Source: a virus
DNA length: 64,000 nt
IMG/VR virus record: IMGVR_UViG_3300033141_003184
Span: 1 to 64,000 of that record
Direction: 5' to 3' (one strand)
Both the position numbers and the translations under genes were made by a program. Below are positions 18,979 to 27,218 of this stretch, piece by piece (position 1 is the stretch's first letter; every line of letters begins with the position of its first letter). The notes beneath the pieces are model-generated. The model made no database searches. It was not told where the DNA came from and saw only the letters and a program-made list of their open reading frames with translations.

Positions 18979-19947
18979 TTATTTAATTGTTTTTACATCT
19001 CTTTCCAATACAGGCAGAGCAACGCATCTACACATCGGATGAACAGGAATCATCGGTTCAATTTCATCTAACGTATATATTTTACCTTCCAACCGAGCAC
19101 AAATATCACAAACCCTATCATCACCAGCCGTAGAGAACTCCGCTCTGACTTTGACCCCAACAACTCCCCAATTTCTCATTTCCTGAACATTTGCCAAATG
19201 ATACGCTCTTATTAACTCAGTTCGGGCAATCATTTCCGCCCTTCTCATAGCTGGAATGAATCTCCCCAAAGTATCAGTTATACCCAACTTTCCCATTCCA
19301 ACCCCTTCAATAGTAGCAACCAATTTCCTCGCTATCAATCTTGCTCCATCCCCCTGAATCATACCCTCTGCCAAAACACGAGCAATCTGAGAAGCCATAG
19401 CCTCTGTAACACCAACAAGATCAGTAAAAACCCGAGTAAAAAGAATTCCGACTCTATCCATATGAAAAGGAGTACTCATGGAAGCGGTTATTCCCCCTGT
19501 CTCCTCCAAAGACGGAACATCATACCCGGCAGCCCTCATCTCAGTCCTTGCCCTGGCAATACCTCTTTTGTAAGCATCCAAAACATAAAGATCAGTCCAC
19601 GCTCCCATCAAAGGACGACCTAATTGCTCCATCTCGATTATCTCCAATATTCCTTTCTTAATCTCCTCCCTAATCCAGCTCATAAAAGCCTCTATTTGCT
19701 CTTCCGTAGTAAGAAAAGCAAATGCCCTATTACCCGGAGTTTGATAAACAGATGGTTTCTTCAGTCCAAATACATCTTCCTCATCAACTGACTTCCTTAT
19801 TAACGATGATATCCCACGAAATCTCCTTCGCATAGCCCGAGCGAAGGCATTTCTCAAAGATAGAGTTCTCGTAGGATCATATCTCGAATAATCAGCAAAC
19901 GTACAAACATGATCATAAGAACGTTGATATGTTTCTACCTCAATCAT
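18979..19947 (-). CDS. MuF-like head morphogenesis protein
   Basis: 322 aa. The C-terminal domain carries DDRVCDICARLEGKIYTLDE and IPVHPMCRCVALP, the Cys/His pattern of the Mu gpF family. The N-terminal two thirds are helical. MuF proteins join the portal early in head assembly and may be packaged in a few copies. The gene overlaps the portal gene by 4 bases, as is usual. No toxin-like C-terminal fusion is present. Confidence 0.85.
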   Translation of the reverse strand: MIEVETYQRSYDHVCTFADYSRYDPTRTLSLRNAFARAMRRRFRGISSLIRKSVDEEDVFGLKKPSVYQTPGNRAFAFLTTEEQIEAFMSWIREEIKKGILEIIEMEQLGRPLMGAWTDLYVLDAYKRGIARARTEMRAAGYDVPSLEETGGITASMSTPFHMDRVGILFTRVFTDLVGVTEAMASQIARVLAEGMIQGDGARLIARKLVATIEGVGMGKLGITDTLGRFIPAMRRAEMIARTELIRAYHLANVQEMRNWGVVGVKVRAEFSTAGDDRVCDICARLEGKIYTLDEIEPMIPVHPMCRCVALPVLERDVKTIK

Positions 19948-21380
19948 CTTACCATACTCCTATCTAATTCTTTTTGGACCTTACCATCAGGATTTGTTGC
20001 CTGTCCCTTCATTCTATCAACTATAGCTTGAGTCAATTCCTCTTCTGCAATCTCCGCATCTCTCATTTTATTAATTAATTCAATCTGATCAGAAGTCAAC
20101 CCAAGGAAAAATTGCATAAATGTACTCGGCGGAATAATAGCTTCTGCCATAGGATTAAGAGTATACTCCCTCAGAGCAGTAGCCCTCGCTTTCCCAATAT
20201 CAACTCTCGCTTTCTCACTCATGGAATAGAGATCATCCCATTTTATAGTATATCCATCAGAAGGTTCTGGAAGAACTCCATGTTTTATAAGTTTATCAAC
20301 CAACGGTCTCAAAATATGAGGTTCCACATGATCCTCTCTCCTTGCCTGAATAAACATCATCCACTCTCCACGATCCTCTGAAGAAGCCAGCTCTCCACGT
20401 TCACTACCAAGCAATATCCTTTGTGGAATCCCAGTAACAGCTGATATCATCTGAATCTGAATGTTAACATGGTTAGCCGGATCAGCTATTTGTTGAGCAA
20501 GAGATTCCAGTTCCAATCCCTCATTTACCAATATCCTTCTCAAATTATTTTCATACTCATCAATCTGATCCTTCAAATCCTGTTCAGTCTTTGAAGTCAT
20601 CTGATAATTTGGAAGTATTTTTCCCTGATATCCAGGTCGTGCTCCCCTCCAAAACATCTCAGCATCACCACCAACCAATTTTTCCAAATCCATCAACCGA
20701 TTATACACTGCTTGTAACTTTGGAATACCTTCTACTTCCGATTCCAAAACATCCTCCACTACGTGAATAACCCGAGAATGATGAACCTTCACTGTTCTTG
20801 TATTGTTAGAAGCCGGATCAGTTGTAACTATGTCATAAAATTCAGGCAAACCGTATCTCTTATCTTTATTATCACTAACGTACGAATTTATCTTAGCAGA
20901 CTCCTCACTAAAAGGTTTTATATAGAACAACTTCCTTTTTCCGGACTTCACCGGCTTCGAGAAATCCTCAATTGTAGGAGTATCATCAAATCCCAACAAT
21001 AGAACCCCGTACTTACCTATTCCTGCCAAACGATCAACCCTCGATAATACCGATTTCAAACCAAAGTCACGAAATAAATTAATCCAATCTTTTTCAAAAG
21101 TTGTCCTTTTTTCATCATTAGTCTCAATTAACTCTATACTTCCCTGCCATGTCGCTTTTACCGGACGATCAATTATTGCCTTCGCTATATCTTGTCTCAA
21201 ATACTTTGCATAATAATCAGAGAAGGTAATCTCCGTAGATGGATAACCGAGAGCTTTGTAAATCTCTCTATCTCCACCATACTGTTTCCCCAATTTAGAC
21301 ATCAGGGAAGCCCTTGTTACCAACATAGACAAGGCTTGTACTTTCTCTTCTAACGCTTGTATGGTCTTATTTTTTCTCAT
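19944..21380 (-). CDS. Portal protein (DUF1073-like)
   Basis: 478 aa, a normal length for a siphovirus portal. ALGYPSTEITFSDYYAKYLR, then AIIDRPVKATWQGS and LAGIGKYGVLLLG match DUF1073-type portals. The helical C-terminal part contains GIPQRILLGSERGELASSED, a typical portal stem motif. It forms the dodecameric DNA channel and docks the terminase. It lies between large terminase (6-base gap) and MuF. Confidence 0.88.
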   Translation of the reverse strand: MRKNKTIQALEEKVQALSMLVTRASLMSKLGKQYGGDREIYKALGYPSTEITFSDYYAKYLRQDIAKAIIDRPVKATWQGSIELIETNDEKRTTFEKDWINLFRDFGLKSVLSRVDRLAGIGKYGVLLLGFDDTPTIEDFSKPVKSGKRKLFYIKPFSEESAKINSYVSDNKDKRYGLPEFYDIVTTDPASNNTRTVKVHHSRVIHVVEDVLESEVEGIPKLQAVYNRLMDLEKLVGGDAEMFWRGARPGYQGKILPNYQMTSKTEQDLKDQIDEYENNLRRILVNEGLELESLAQQIADPANHVNIQIQMISAVTGIPQRILLGSERGELASSEDRGEWMMFIQARREDHVEPHILRPLVDKLIKHGVLPEPSDGYTIKWDDLYSMSEKARVDIGKARATALREYTLNPMAEAIIPPSTFMQFFLGLTSDQIELINKMRDAEIAEEELTQAIVDRMKGQATNPDGKVQKELDRSMVR

Positions 21381-21386
21381 TTTTAT

Positions 21387-22934
21387 TTATGTTATTCTCC
21401 TTACTCTTCTAACAGAAGTTAATTTGTTGAAAGCTCCACTCGCCGCATCAACCTGATCTTTATAAGTCGAATATGGAAAAAATCTATGTTCCTCCATAAA
21501 ATCCCTATTCCACACCCCCCTTAGTAATAAAACATTCCCATTATTTACCTGAACAGAATATGGATCAGCTCTAAATACTTTATCACCGGTAGGTCTCTCA
21601 GCATAACAAGAGAATCCGGCAAGATTCCTTATTGTAGCTTCAGCTGAATCCTTCCCACCCGATCCCGGTTCCTGTTCTATCCAAACTATTGTATTTACTC
21701 CATCAACCTCAGCAGTAGATCGTATGATCTCTTCTCTATCACTGCTATTCCATTGTCCCCTCTTTACATCCCTCACCAAAAACTTTCCATTCAACAAAAG
21801 ACTCATTTTCACCCCAACAGTATAAGCTCCACCATCTTGTGTAGCTGCTTTATCCCAATACCTTATAGTAGAAACGATATGAGACTCGTTTGGAGAAGTA
21901 TCCACTATCATAAAATTACTAACTTTAAACATACCTCCACCTGGAGGAGTTGGATCCTGACCGATCTGTCCGGCATATCCATATTGACCAAGATCAGCCT
22001 CTAAATCATTCAATACCGACCAGGGCATTCTCGTCGGGTCCAATAGGTCATTCTTATAATTCTTTACAAGATGCGCCGGAGATACCTTTTTCTTAAACCT
22101 TCTTATTTCCCCAGGAAGACATATATGTTTTATATTTTCCTTCCTCTTATCCAATAGATGACCCGCAGGATCATTCTGATGCAATCTCTGCATAATCAAT
22201 ATTGTCGGAGTGACCGCTTTATCAGTTTTTCTCGTAGGGAGAGTCTGTTCCATCCAACGGTTGGCATTAGCCAACTCAATTTCAGATGCCGACTGTTGTG
22301 GGTTAAGCGGATCATCAACAATCAAAATATCACCATGAAACCCAGTTAAAGTACCTCCCACTGATGTGGAGTAACGATTACCCCCCTGAATCAACTTTGG
22401 TCTCCGTCCCGGAGAAGTCTCCTTTTTAATAATAATACGGAAATTCGATTTTGTATCTTTATCCTCCCTTATGGAAATCTCCGGGTACATATCCTGAAAA
22501 GGTTTGGAACGAATCAAATCCCTGGAATATTCCGCGGACTCCAATGATAAAACAGATGAGTATGAAGCTGTAATAAATCGCATCCATGACCACTTTGTCC
22601 AACACCACACAGGAAACATTATCGAACAAGTAATCGTTTTTGTACTACCTGGCGGAACATTTATAACAAGATCGTACTCCCTCGGTTTCCTCTCAGCGAC
22701 TCTCTCAGCTATCTTTTCCAATTCCCTGCATAGATATTCAATATGCCAATTCCCCTGAAATTCATGAGGAGAAACCTGATCCCAAAAATATTGAAGAAAA
22801 TGATAAAGAGAACGATTATTGAGTTCCCTATCAATAGCCACCGGATTCTGAATAGCCTTCAAAAGAAGATCAGACTTATCATCAGACGGTAATCCGGTCA
22901 ACTTTACATCCGGTATATCAATTTGGGTCGACAT
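21387..22934 (-). CDS. terL: Terminase large subunit
   Basis: 515 aa. The ATPase carries a Walker A-like PPGSTKT (residues 94-100) and a Walker B strand in DILIVDDPLN (about 202-211). QRLHQNDPAGHLL resembles the coupling region. The nuclease domain begins RYWDKAATQDGGAYTVG with the first metal-binding Asp. It pumps DNA into the procapsid and cuts the concatemer. The start overlaps the end of the small-subunit gene by 17 bases. Confidence 0.93.
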   Translation of the reverse strand: MSTQIDIPDVKLTGLPSDDKSDLLLKAIQNPVAIDRELNNRSLYHFLQYFWDQVSPHEFQGNWHIEYLCRELEKIAERVAERKPREYDLVINVPPGSTKTITCSIMFPVWCWTKWSWMRFITASYSSVLSLESAEYSRDLIRSKPFQDMYPEISIREDKDTKSNFRIIIKKETSPGRRPKLIQGGNRYSTSVGGTLTGFHGDILIVDDPLNPQQSASEIELANANRWMEQTLPTRKTDKAVTPTILIMQRLHQNDPAGHLLDKRKENIKHICLPGEIRRFKKKVSPAHLVKNYKNDLLDPTRMPWSVLNDLEADLGQYGYAGQIGQDPTPPGGGMFKVSNFMIVDTSPNESHIVSTIRYWDKAATQDGGAYTVGVKMSLLLNGKFLVRDVKRGQWNSSDREEIIRSTAEVDGVNTIVWIEQEPGSGGKDSAEATIRNLAGFSCYAERPTGDKVFRADPYSVQVNNGNVLLLRGVWNRDFMEEHRFFPYSTYKDQVDAASGAFNKLTSVRRVRRIT

Positions 22935-23547
22935 GTTCCTCCAATTGTTTTAATCCTATCCTCTTTAACATTTTTAATTCTTCTGTAGTCATTTTGGAAA
23001 AATCAATATTTGTCACCGACAATCTCTTTTCGGTTATTTCTGTTCTCTGCACATCCGTCCAACGTCCCCGCTGACGCATTGACAACCATTTCATAGCCGC
23101 CCAGGAATCCGGTGGAAAGTATTTCTTTACCTTAACCACTTCAACTCCATATTTTGTTTTCACCACCTGTTCAATCTCCTTTTCAAATCCGACCGCCCGC
23201 TTATAAAGAGCTTCTGCAACATTGGAATCCGCTTCCATCTTACCCATTTGTAGAGCTTCCCTAAACTCTTTTTTATCCTTTTTCCACATTTGGATGGTCG
23301 AATAACTGACTCCGATAATCTTAGCCATCTCCTCTTCAGTAGCTCCGAGCAAAGCCAACCGATACACCTGTTCCGGACGATCCTCTGTCCACTTTGACTT
23401 AAAAACCCCACTTTTACCGGATAACTTAATATCTTCCAAACCAATTACACCCTCATCCGGTCTCTTACTATCATTAAAGATTTTTGTAACTTTCACTCCT
23501 ATGTCTATTTTGGAGTCTTTCATATAATAAAAAAATAAGTATTTCAA
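22918..23547 (-). CDS. terS: Terminase small subunit
   Basis: 209 aa. A helix-turn-helix lies at about residues 70-95 (GATEEEMAKIIGVSYSTIQM), followed by the DKKEFREALQMGKMEAD segment shared by small terminases with an HTH. It recognises packaging sites and stimulates the large subunit. It is the first gene of the minus-strand late operon, so its promoter should lie in 23548-24070. The ATG at 23523 (MKDSKID) is an alternative start. Neither candidate has a clear ribosome binding site. Confidence 0.85.
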   Translation of the reverse strand: MKYLFFYYMKDSKIDIGVKVTKIFNDSKRPDEGVIGLEDIKLSGKSGVFKSKWTEDRPEQVYRLALLGATEEEMAKIIGVSYSTIQMWKKDKKEFREALQMGKMEADSNVAEALYKRAVGFEKEIEQVVKTKYGVEVVKVKKYFPPDSWAAMKWLSMRQRGRWTDVQRTEITEKRLSVTNIDFSKMTTEELKMLKRIGLKQLEEHVDPN

Positions 23548-24076
23548 AACAAGGTCCTAAATTTACATTCAAATAAAATAAATTCCAACCACTACCAAAA
23601 CCGATATTCACTTTATTAACCACCTGTTCATATGATGTTTATTGGGAAAATTCCAAATAACACAACTTTATTATCATCTTTATAACCACTTTTACCAAAT
23701 TCCAAAACAAAAACGTCAAATTTGTACAAACCAAAAAACAAGAAAATTCCAAAATCACACACCCCACCTAAATTTTTTGGAACAAACCAGTATCAATCAT
23801 TCCAAAAAATTCCAAAAAATTCCCATTCCTGACTTCTCCTTATATATAAAAAACAAAACCGATACACTGGTTAATAACTATGAACTTTCACTTAAAAATT
23901 ACCCAAATAATACAAAATTCTTATATAATCATATTCCTCTCCATATAAAAAATTCCACTCCCTACTCCAATATCAGATATTACCCAACCTATAAAAGTCG
24001 ATTATACCGCCCTAAAAATCACTCATACATAAGAAACATAAGAGTATAAATCATAGGATAAGTATATTAAAGACTC

Positions 24077-24213
24077 TTGGAAAATTCCAACCTATATTTT
24101 CCCGTAATATCTTTTATAAGAGATTTTGGAAGGTTCCAAGTCAGAATATGGAATAGAGTGTGTAAAATAGTATACCCGATTTTGGAATTTTCCAAAGTTT
24201 TAGAATTTTCCAA
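24077..24213. repeat. Palindromic operator-like sites TTGGAA-NN-TTCCAA
   Basis: Perfect copies lie at 24077-24090 (AA spacer), 24126-24139 (GG spacer) and 24182-24195 (TT spacer, extendable to 7+2+7). A copy with one mismatch (TTAGAA in the left arm) lies at 24200-24213, and another (TGGGAA left arm) at 23643-23656. The arms are constant and the two central bases vary, as expected for a dimeric DNA-binding protein. They lie between the divergent operons. Confidence 0.7.
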
Positions 24214-24318
24214 AATGGTACGTCTGGTTTGTGGAGGGGTCGTTCCACCCCCCATTTATCCCCCATCCCCCAAATACCTACGTATCTATATATGATAATA
24301 ATTAGATATGATCATCCC

Positions 24319-24398
24319 ATATCAAATTATCTAAATAGATAGATATATTGATAATTTGATATGATCTTTAATCCCTTGATAGATAAATATTTATCTAT
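24319..24398. repeat. Large inverted repeats, cruciform-capable
   Basis: A perfect 13-bp inverted repeat has arms at 24319-24331 and 24350-24362 around an 18-nt spacer. A perfect 20-bp palindrome lies at 24379-24398, with centre AAATATTT and outer arms ATAGAT/ATCTAT. A further 10-bp repeat (AAATAAGGAT/ATCCTTATTT) lies at 24542-24551 and 24558-24567. All are in very AT-rich DNA without genes. Confidence 0.7.
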
Positions 24399-24716
24399 TT
24401 ATATATGATAATAAGTAAATATGATTGATCCCGGATGGATGGATCAGATTATTTTTTATCCAAATATTCACATATCTATCTATCAATATATCTATCTATT
24501 TAGATATTTTAATATACCATATCCCTATCTTTAATCAATCTAAATAAGGATAAGATGATCCTTATTTTTATTTAGATTTGATTTAGATAAGGATGGATTT
24601 ATTTTTATTTAGATTGATTATAAATTATCAAAATATGATAAAAATCATTTTTTTTATAAAAATATATCCTGATCTTTATATTGATAAAATTATTTATTAA
24701 TCAAAATTTATCAATT

Positions 24717-25091
24717 ATGGATCAAAAAATCAAATCCGATCCTGGGATTAAAGATCAATCCCAGGATCAAATGGATAAAAATCAGATCATTGATGATCTG
24801 ATAAAATCCATCAAATCATTAAATCCTAATAAATCTATTATTAGGATATCCAAAAAATCAATTATCGAGATGATGATCCGATATCCTGGGGGATCATCCC
24901 TTAAAGATATGGGATTAATGATCAAAAAATTAGGGATTGATGATGATCTGGATAAAAATATCAGGGTATCCCGATTATGGATATCAAAATTAGGATATCG
25001 GATTATAAGGATAGGGGATCGATATTATCCTGATCCTGATGATCCCAATAATCCTGATCATCCGGATTATCAAAAAAATCATAAAGGATAA
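24717..25091 (+). CDS. Winged-helix-like small protein, paralogue 1
   Basis: 124 aa. The C-terminal domain (residues about 45-105) has SIIEMMIRYPGGSSLKDMG, GIDDDLDKNIRVSRLW and ISKLGYRI. The same domain is seen in the proteins at 27846-28142 and 40102-40602. Helix, GG(A/S)S-type turn, helix and then an arginine-rich RVVRLWL-like helix resemble a small winged helix for DNA binding. Codon choice is extreme and follows the GATC/ATCC word bias of the surrounding island. I chose the ATG at 24717, which has the A/T-rich leader used by its neighbours, over an upstream TTG at 24681. Confidence 0.65.
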   Translation: MDQKIKSDPGIKDQSQDQMDKNQIIDDLIKSIKSLNPNKSIIRISKKSIIEMMIRYPGGSSLKDMGLMIKKLGIDDDLDKNIRVSRLWISKLGYRIIRIGDRYYPDPDDPNNPDHPDYQKNHKG

Positions 25092-25400
25092 AAATTTTAT
25101 GATTTTATAAAAGGATAAGATTTTATAATCTTATCCTTATTATCCTTTTTTATGGGGATATCTAAGATATCCCTAAAGACCCCCTATGATCCTGATCCAA
25201 ATCAGGATATCAGGATTTCATGGGATACGATCTTTGATATTTTGATATGGGATAAATGGGATTGATATAATATTCCGGGATTTCATCAATTTCTCCGGAT
25301 TCCCGATCGGATCAGGATCAATCCGGGATAGGGGATGAAATCCGGGAATCAAGGATCAATCCCGGAAACTTTTGTCTAACTTTATAAAAATTTATTAATC
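25092..25400. other. Intergenic segment with several strong inverted repeats
   Basis: Holds the terminator-like hairpin at 25111-25151, an 8-bp hairpin GGGATATC/GATATCCC (25155-25173), and a 13-bp near-perfect inverted repeat starting CCGGGATTTCATC at about 25276, with its partner near 25337. A 7-bp TCCGGGA/TCCCGGA hairpin lies just before a TTTTGTCTAAC leader. It looks like a structured 5' leader for the gene at 25401. Confidence 0.6.
25111..25151 (+). terminator. Probable intrinsic terminator
   Basis: A perfect 12-bp stem (AAGGATAAGATT, loop TTAT, AATCTTATCCTT at 25111-25138) is followed by ATTATCC and a run of T at 25145-25151. It lies 20 bases after the stop of the paralogue 1 gene. The T-run is a few bases away from the stem, so efficiency is uncertain. 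Confidence 0.5.
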
Positions 25401-25631
25401 ATGAAAAGTCCGTTAAAAGAGGCTTTAATGAAAGCCAGGAAAGATTATGAAAAAAAGGAAATGCCCGTGGATTATTATAAAATTAAAATCCTTGAGGCTT
25501 TGGAATCAGATTATGATGATGTCTATGATGAAATAAATATCATCAGAGCACTTTCAGAAGTCACCCGGGTGTTATCGGATGAATTATTGGAAGATATGAA
25601 AATCTTGGATAAAGAAGAATATTTTGATTAA
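25401..25631 (+). CDS. Hypothetical acidic small protein
   Basis: 76 aa, unrecognised, helical and acidic (ESDYDDVYDEINIIRALSEV). It is preceded by the TGTCTAAC leader shared by several early genes and by the A/T-rich TTATTAATC-ATG start context. Probably a small early protein; no motif suggests a function. Confidence 0.6.
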   Translation: MKSPLKEALMKARKDYEKKEMPVDYYKIKILEALESDYDDVYDEINIIRALSEVTRVLSDELLEDMKILDKEEYFD

Positions 25632-25650
25632 TCTTAAAAATTTATCAATT

Positions 25651-25752
25651 ATGAAAACCATGGAAAGAAAAGCAGATATGAATAGATTGTTTGGATTGGC
25701 AATGTTTGTAATTGCAGTCATATCTTTGATGATTATGATTGCATCAATCTGA
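25651..25752 (+). CDS. Tiny single-pass membrane peptide
   Basis: 33 codons. A short charged N-terminus (MKTMERKADMNRLFG) is followed by one hydrophobic helix (LAMFVIAVISLMIMIASI) to the end. It has the same TTATCAATT-ATG start context as neighbouring early genes. It is followed at once by a strong terminator, which supports it as a real last gene of a short unit. Role unknown. Confidence 0.5.
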   Translation: MKTMERKADMNRLFGLAMFVIAVISLMIMIASI

Positions 25753-25754
25753 TT

Positions 25755-25790
25755 AATAGGGGGATCAAAAATGATCCCCCTATTTTTTTT
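25755..25790 (+). terminator. Strong intrinsic terminator
   Basis: A perfect 13-bp stem AATAGGGGGATCA / TGATCCCCCTATT with AAAA loop (25755-25784) is followed directly by TTTTTT. It begins 3 bases after the stop of the 33-aa peptide. Confidence 0.88.
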
Positions 25791-26019
25791 ATCATTTTAT
25801 ATCTTTATGAAACTACAGAAATAAATCCTATCAATTATCTTTTTTGAAACTCAGGAATGCCCAGGAAATTACGGGAAAGAAAGTTGTGAATTAAATCTTT
25901 TGAAACTCCCAAAAAAATTCAATTATTTCTTTGGATTTTCCCGGATTTCTCCTGATCTTTAATATTGGATTAAAAGATATAATAAATTTCAATGTCTAAC
26001 TTTATAAAATTAATTAATC

Positions 26020-26541
26020 ATGAAAACTTTAGAAGAATTATCAAAATCAAACGCCGATGAATATCGGGAAGAAGTCGAGGGATATATGATCTCGGCGACT
26101 GAAGCTCTGGTAAAAAGAGCATTCTTATTACGACAGAATGCTATTTATCGCTCGTGTAACCCGGGAATGCCGAAAGATAAGTCTCTTGATGAGACTGATC
26201 AAATCATTCGTGGAGGAGATCAATATCTGAGGGAATATGAAGACATTATGATGATGTCTTGGAAAGTCTCCTCTGTGAATCTAAATGGGGTAAGGGAAGT
26301 CGTAGTCGAAAATGTTCCGGACGAACTCCTGGAACTCGGAGAAAAGGCTATAAGGGATAACCTAAAAGGAAATCCCGATAATGAGAAGAGAGAAGGGAAA
26401 GGAACAATAATTGCTCCAATTACGAATTGGGCGGAGGTGTTTGAACTGGCATTATCATCATTATCTGAAATTCTTCCTCTTCCTTATGATATATTTGAGG
26501 GAGCATTTTGGATAGAAGATGGAAAATTCTATTTTAACTAA
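26020..26541 (+). CDS. Hypothetical early protein
   Basis: 173 aa, unrecognised. The N-terminus is helical and acidic. A middle section (NPGMPKDKSLDETDQIIRGG) precedes a C-terminal mixed domain ending FWIEDGKFYFN. The leader carries CAATGTCTAACTTTATAAAA upstream of the ATG. It is the largest gene of this early block. No catalytic motif is seen. Confidence 0.65.
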   Translation: MKTLEELSKSNADEYREEVEGYMISATEALVKRAFLLRQNAIYRSCNPGMPKDKSLDETDQIIRGGDQYLREYEDIMMMSWKVSSVNLNGVREVVVENVPDELLELGEKAIRDNLKGNPDNEKREGKGTIIAPITNWAEVFELALSSLSEILPLPYDIFEGAFWIEDGKFYFN

Positions 26542-26590
26542 ATCAATAAAATCAAGTAACCATTGTTAAACTCAAAAAACAATTACAATC

Positions 26591-26836
26591 ATGAAAGCAA
26601 CAATTCACTGCATGCCAGACATGTGTAAACAAAAAGACAACGAAAAATTGGATCAGTTTGATGATCTTCTATATGCCGGGATGAGCAATGAAACACTCGA
26701 GGGAGCTGAACTGGATATAAACGAACTCCTCCATGATGTTTATCCTCGCTCCTATTACTACACAGCAATGGAAGATGATGAACTCAATATTTTGGAAGGA
26801 GGATCGTGTAGAGTACTTATATCATTCCATAAGTAG
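26591..26836 (+). CDS. Hypothetical early protein
   Basis: 81 aa, unrecognised and acidic. It begins MKATIHCMPDMC and ends with a predicted strand SCRVLISFHK. The leader (TTGTTAAACTCAAAAAAC) is a variant of the TGTCTAAC leader. The stop codon runs into the tRNA-like hairpin at 26836-26886. Confidence 0.6.
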   Translation: MKATIHCMPDMCKQKDNEKLDQFDDLLYAGMSNETLEGAELDINELLHDVYPRSYYYTAMEDDELNILEGGSCRVLISFHK

Positions 26837-26886
26837 GTTGGTCCATGAGGAGGATTTAGGAGGGTTCGATTCCCTCCCTAACCACA
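26836..26886 (+). other. tRNA T-arm-like hairpin with partial acceptor
   Basis: GAGGG-TTCGATT-CCCTC (26860-26876) reproduces a T stem and a 7-base T loop. CTAACC (26878-26883) can pair with GGTTGG (26836-26841) with one G-U, followed by ACA. There is room for only about 17 bases between the arms, so no D or anticodon arm fits. It could be a tRNA remnant, a tRNA-like processing signal, or chance. Confidence 0.35.
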
Positions 26887-26910
26887 ATGTCTAACCAAAA
26901 CATTCTAATT

Positions 26911-27192
26911 ATGGTATACAAAGATCAAATATTAACTCATCCCGCGTATCCGGGAAGGCGGTTTAAGCAGGTAAATCGGAGAACCGCCAGGAAACTCTAT
27001 GATCAAGGGAGACCTGTGTTACTCCATCCGAGTAACATGATCTTCAATAACGTTTGGCAGGCTCCATTGGAAATTTCAAATGGAGACGGAATCGACTTCG
27101 AGACTCACTTATACAATTTTGAATTCTACATGCCTTCGGAACTCGGAAGGTATGTGCATTTCTTTGTTGATGTTAACCCTAAAAGCAAATAA
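26911..27192 (+). CDS. Hypothetical early protein
   Basis: 93 aa, unrecognised, with a basic N-terminal half (PAYPGRRFKQVNRRTARKLY) and a beta-rich C-terminal half. I start at 26911 because the in-frame ATG at 26887 lies inside the shared AATGTCTAAC leader, which is non-coding in the other copies. The basic region may bind nucleic acid, but nothing decisive is seen. Confidence 0.6.
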   Translation: MVYKDQILTHPAYPGRRFKQVNRRTARKLYDQGRPVLLHPSNMIFNNVWQAPLEISNGDGIDFETHLYNFEFYMPSELGRYVHFFVDVNPKSK

Positions 27193-27218
27193 TTATAAAA
27201 GAATTAAATTATAAAATC

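Larger units (their letters stand above)
23548..24716. other. Non-coding divergent control region
   Basis: About 1.17 kb between the leftward late operon and the rightward early genes. I find no convincing gene. The one long open frame (23642-24049) translates into an Asn/Tyr/His/Thr-rich chain typical of random AT-rich DNA. The left half holds many TTCCA/TGGAA half-sites. Positions 24077-24213 hold three perfect and one near-perfect palindromes. From about 24300 come large inverted repeats and TAGA/TATC-type tandem words. It is the natural place for the divergent promoters and possibly an origin. Confidence 0.75.
24301..25380. other. GATC-rich low-complexity island
   Basis: I count 27 GATC sites in 1080 bp, against about 4 expected at random and about 6 in the next 1.1 kb. 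The sequence is built mostly from GAT, ATC, GGAT, ATCC, TTTAT and their combinations, and the coding part (24717-25091) obeys the same word bias. A Dam-type methyltransferase gene lies at 40599. The island may be an origin or a methylation-sensitive control region (inference). Confidence 0.65.

Noticed and set aside
23642-24049. Open reading frame of 135 codons in the divergent control region
   Set aside because: Composition is Asn/Tyr/His/Thr/Lys-rich with no domain pattern, it runs through the palindrome half-sites, and it has no plausible start context. Best explained as chance in AT-rich DNA.
25300-25380. Possible third hammerhead upstream of the gene at 25401
   Set aside because: GGATGAAA, a CCGGG/CCCGG hairpin and TGTCTAAC are in a similar order, but the CTGATGA core is missing (AGGATCA at that place) and the bases before the would-be cut do not fit. 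At most a decayed relative.
24281-25380. CRISPR-like array or satellite in the repeat-rich island
   Set aside because: Repeats are short words and inverted repeats without constant unit length or spacer pattern.
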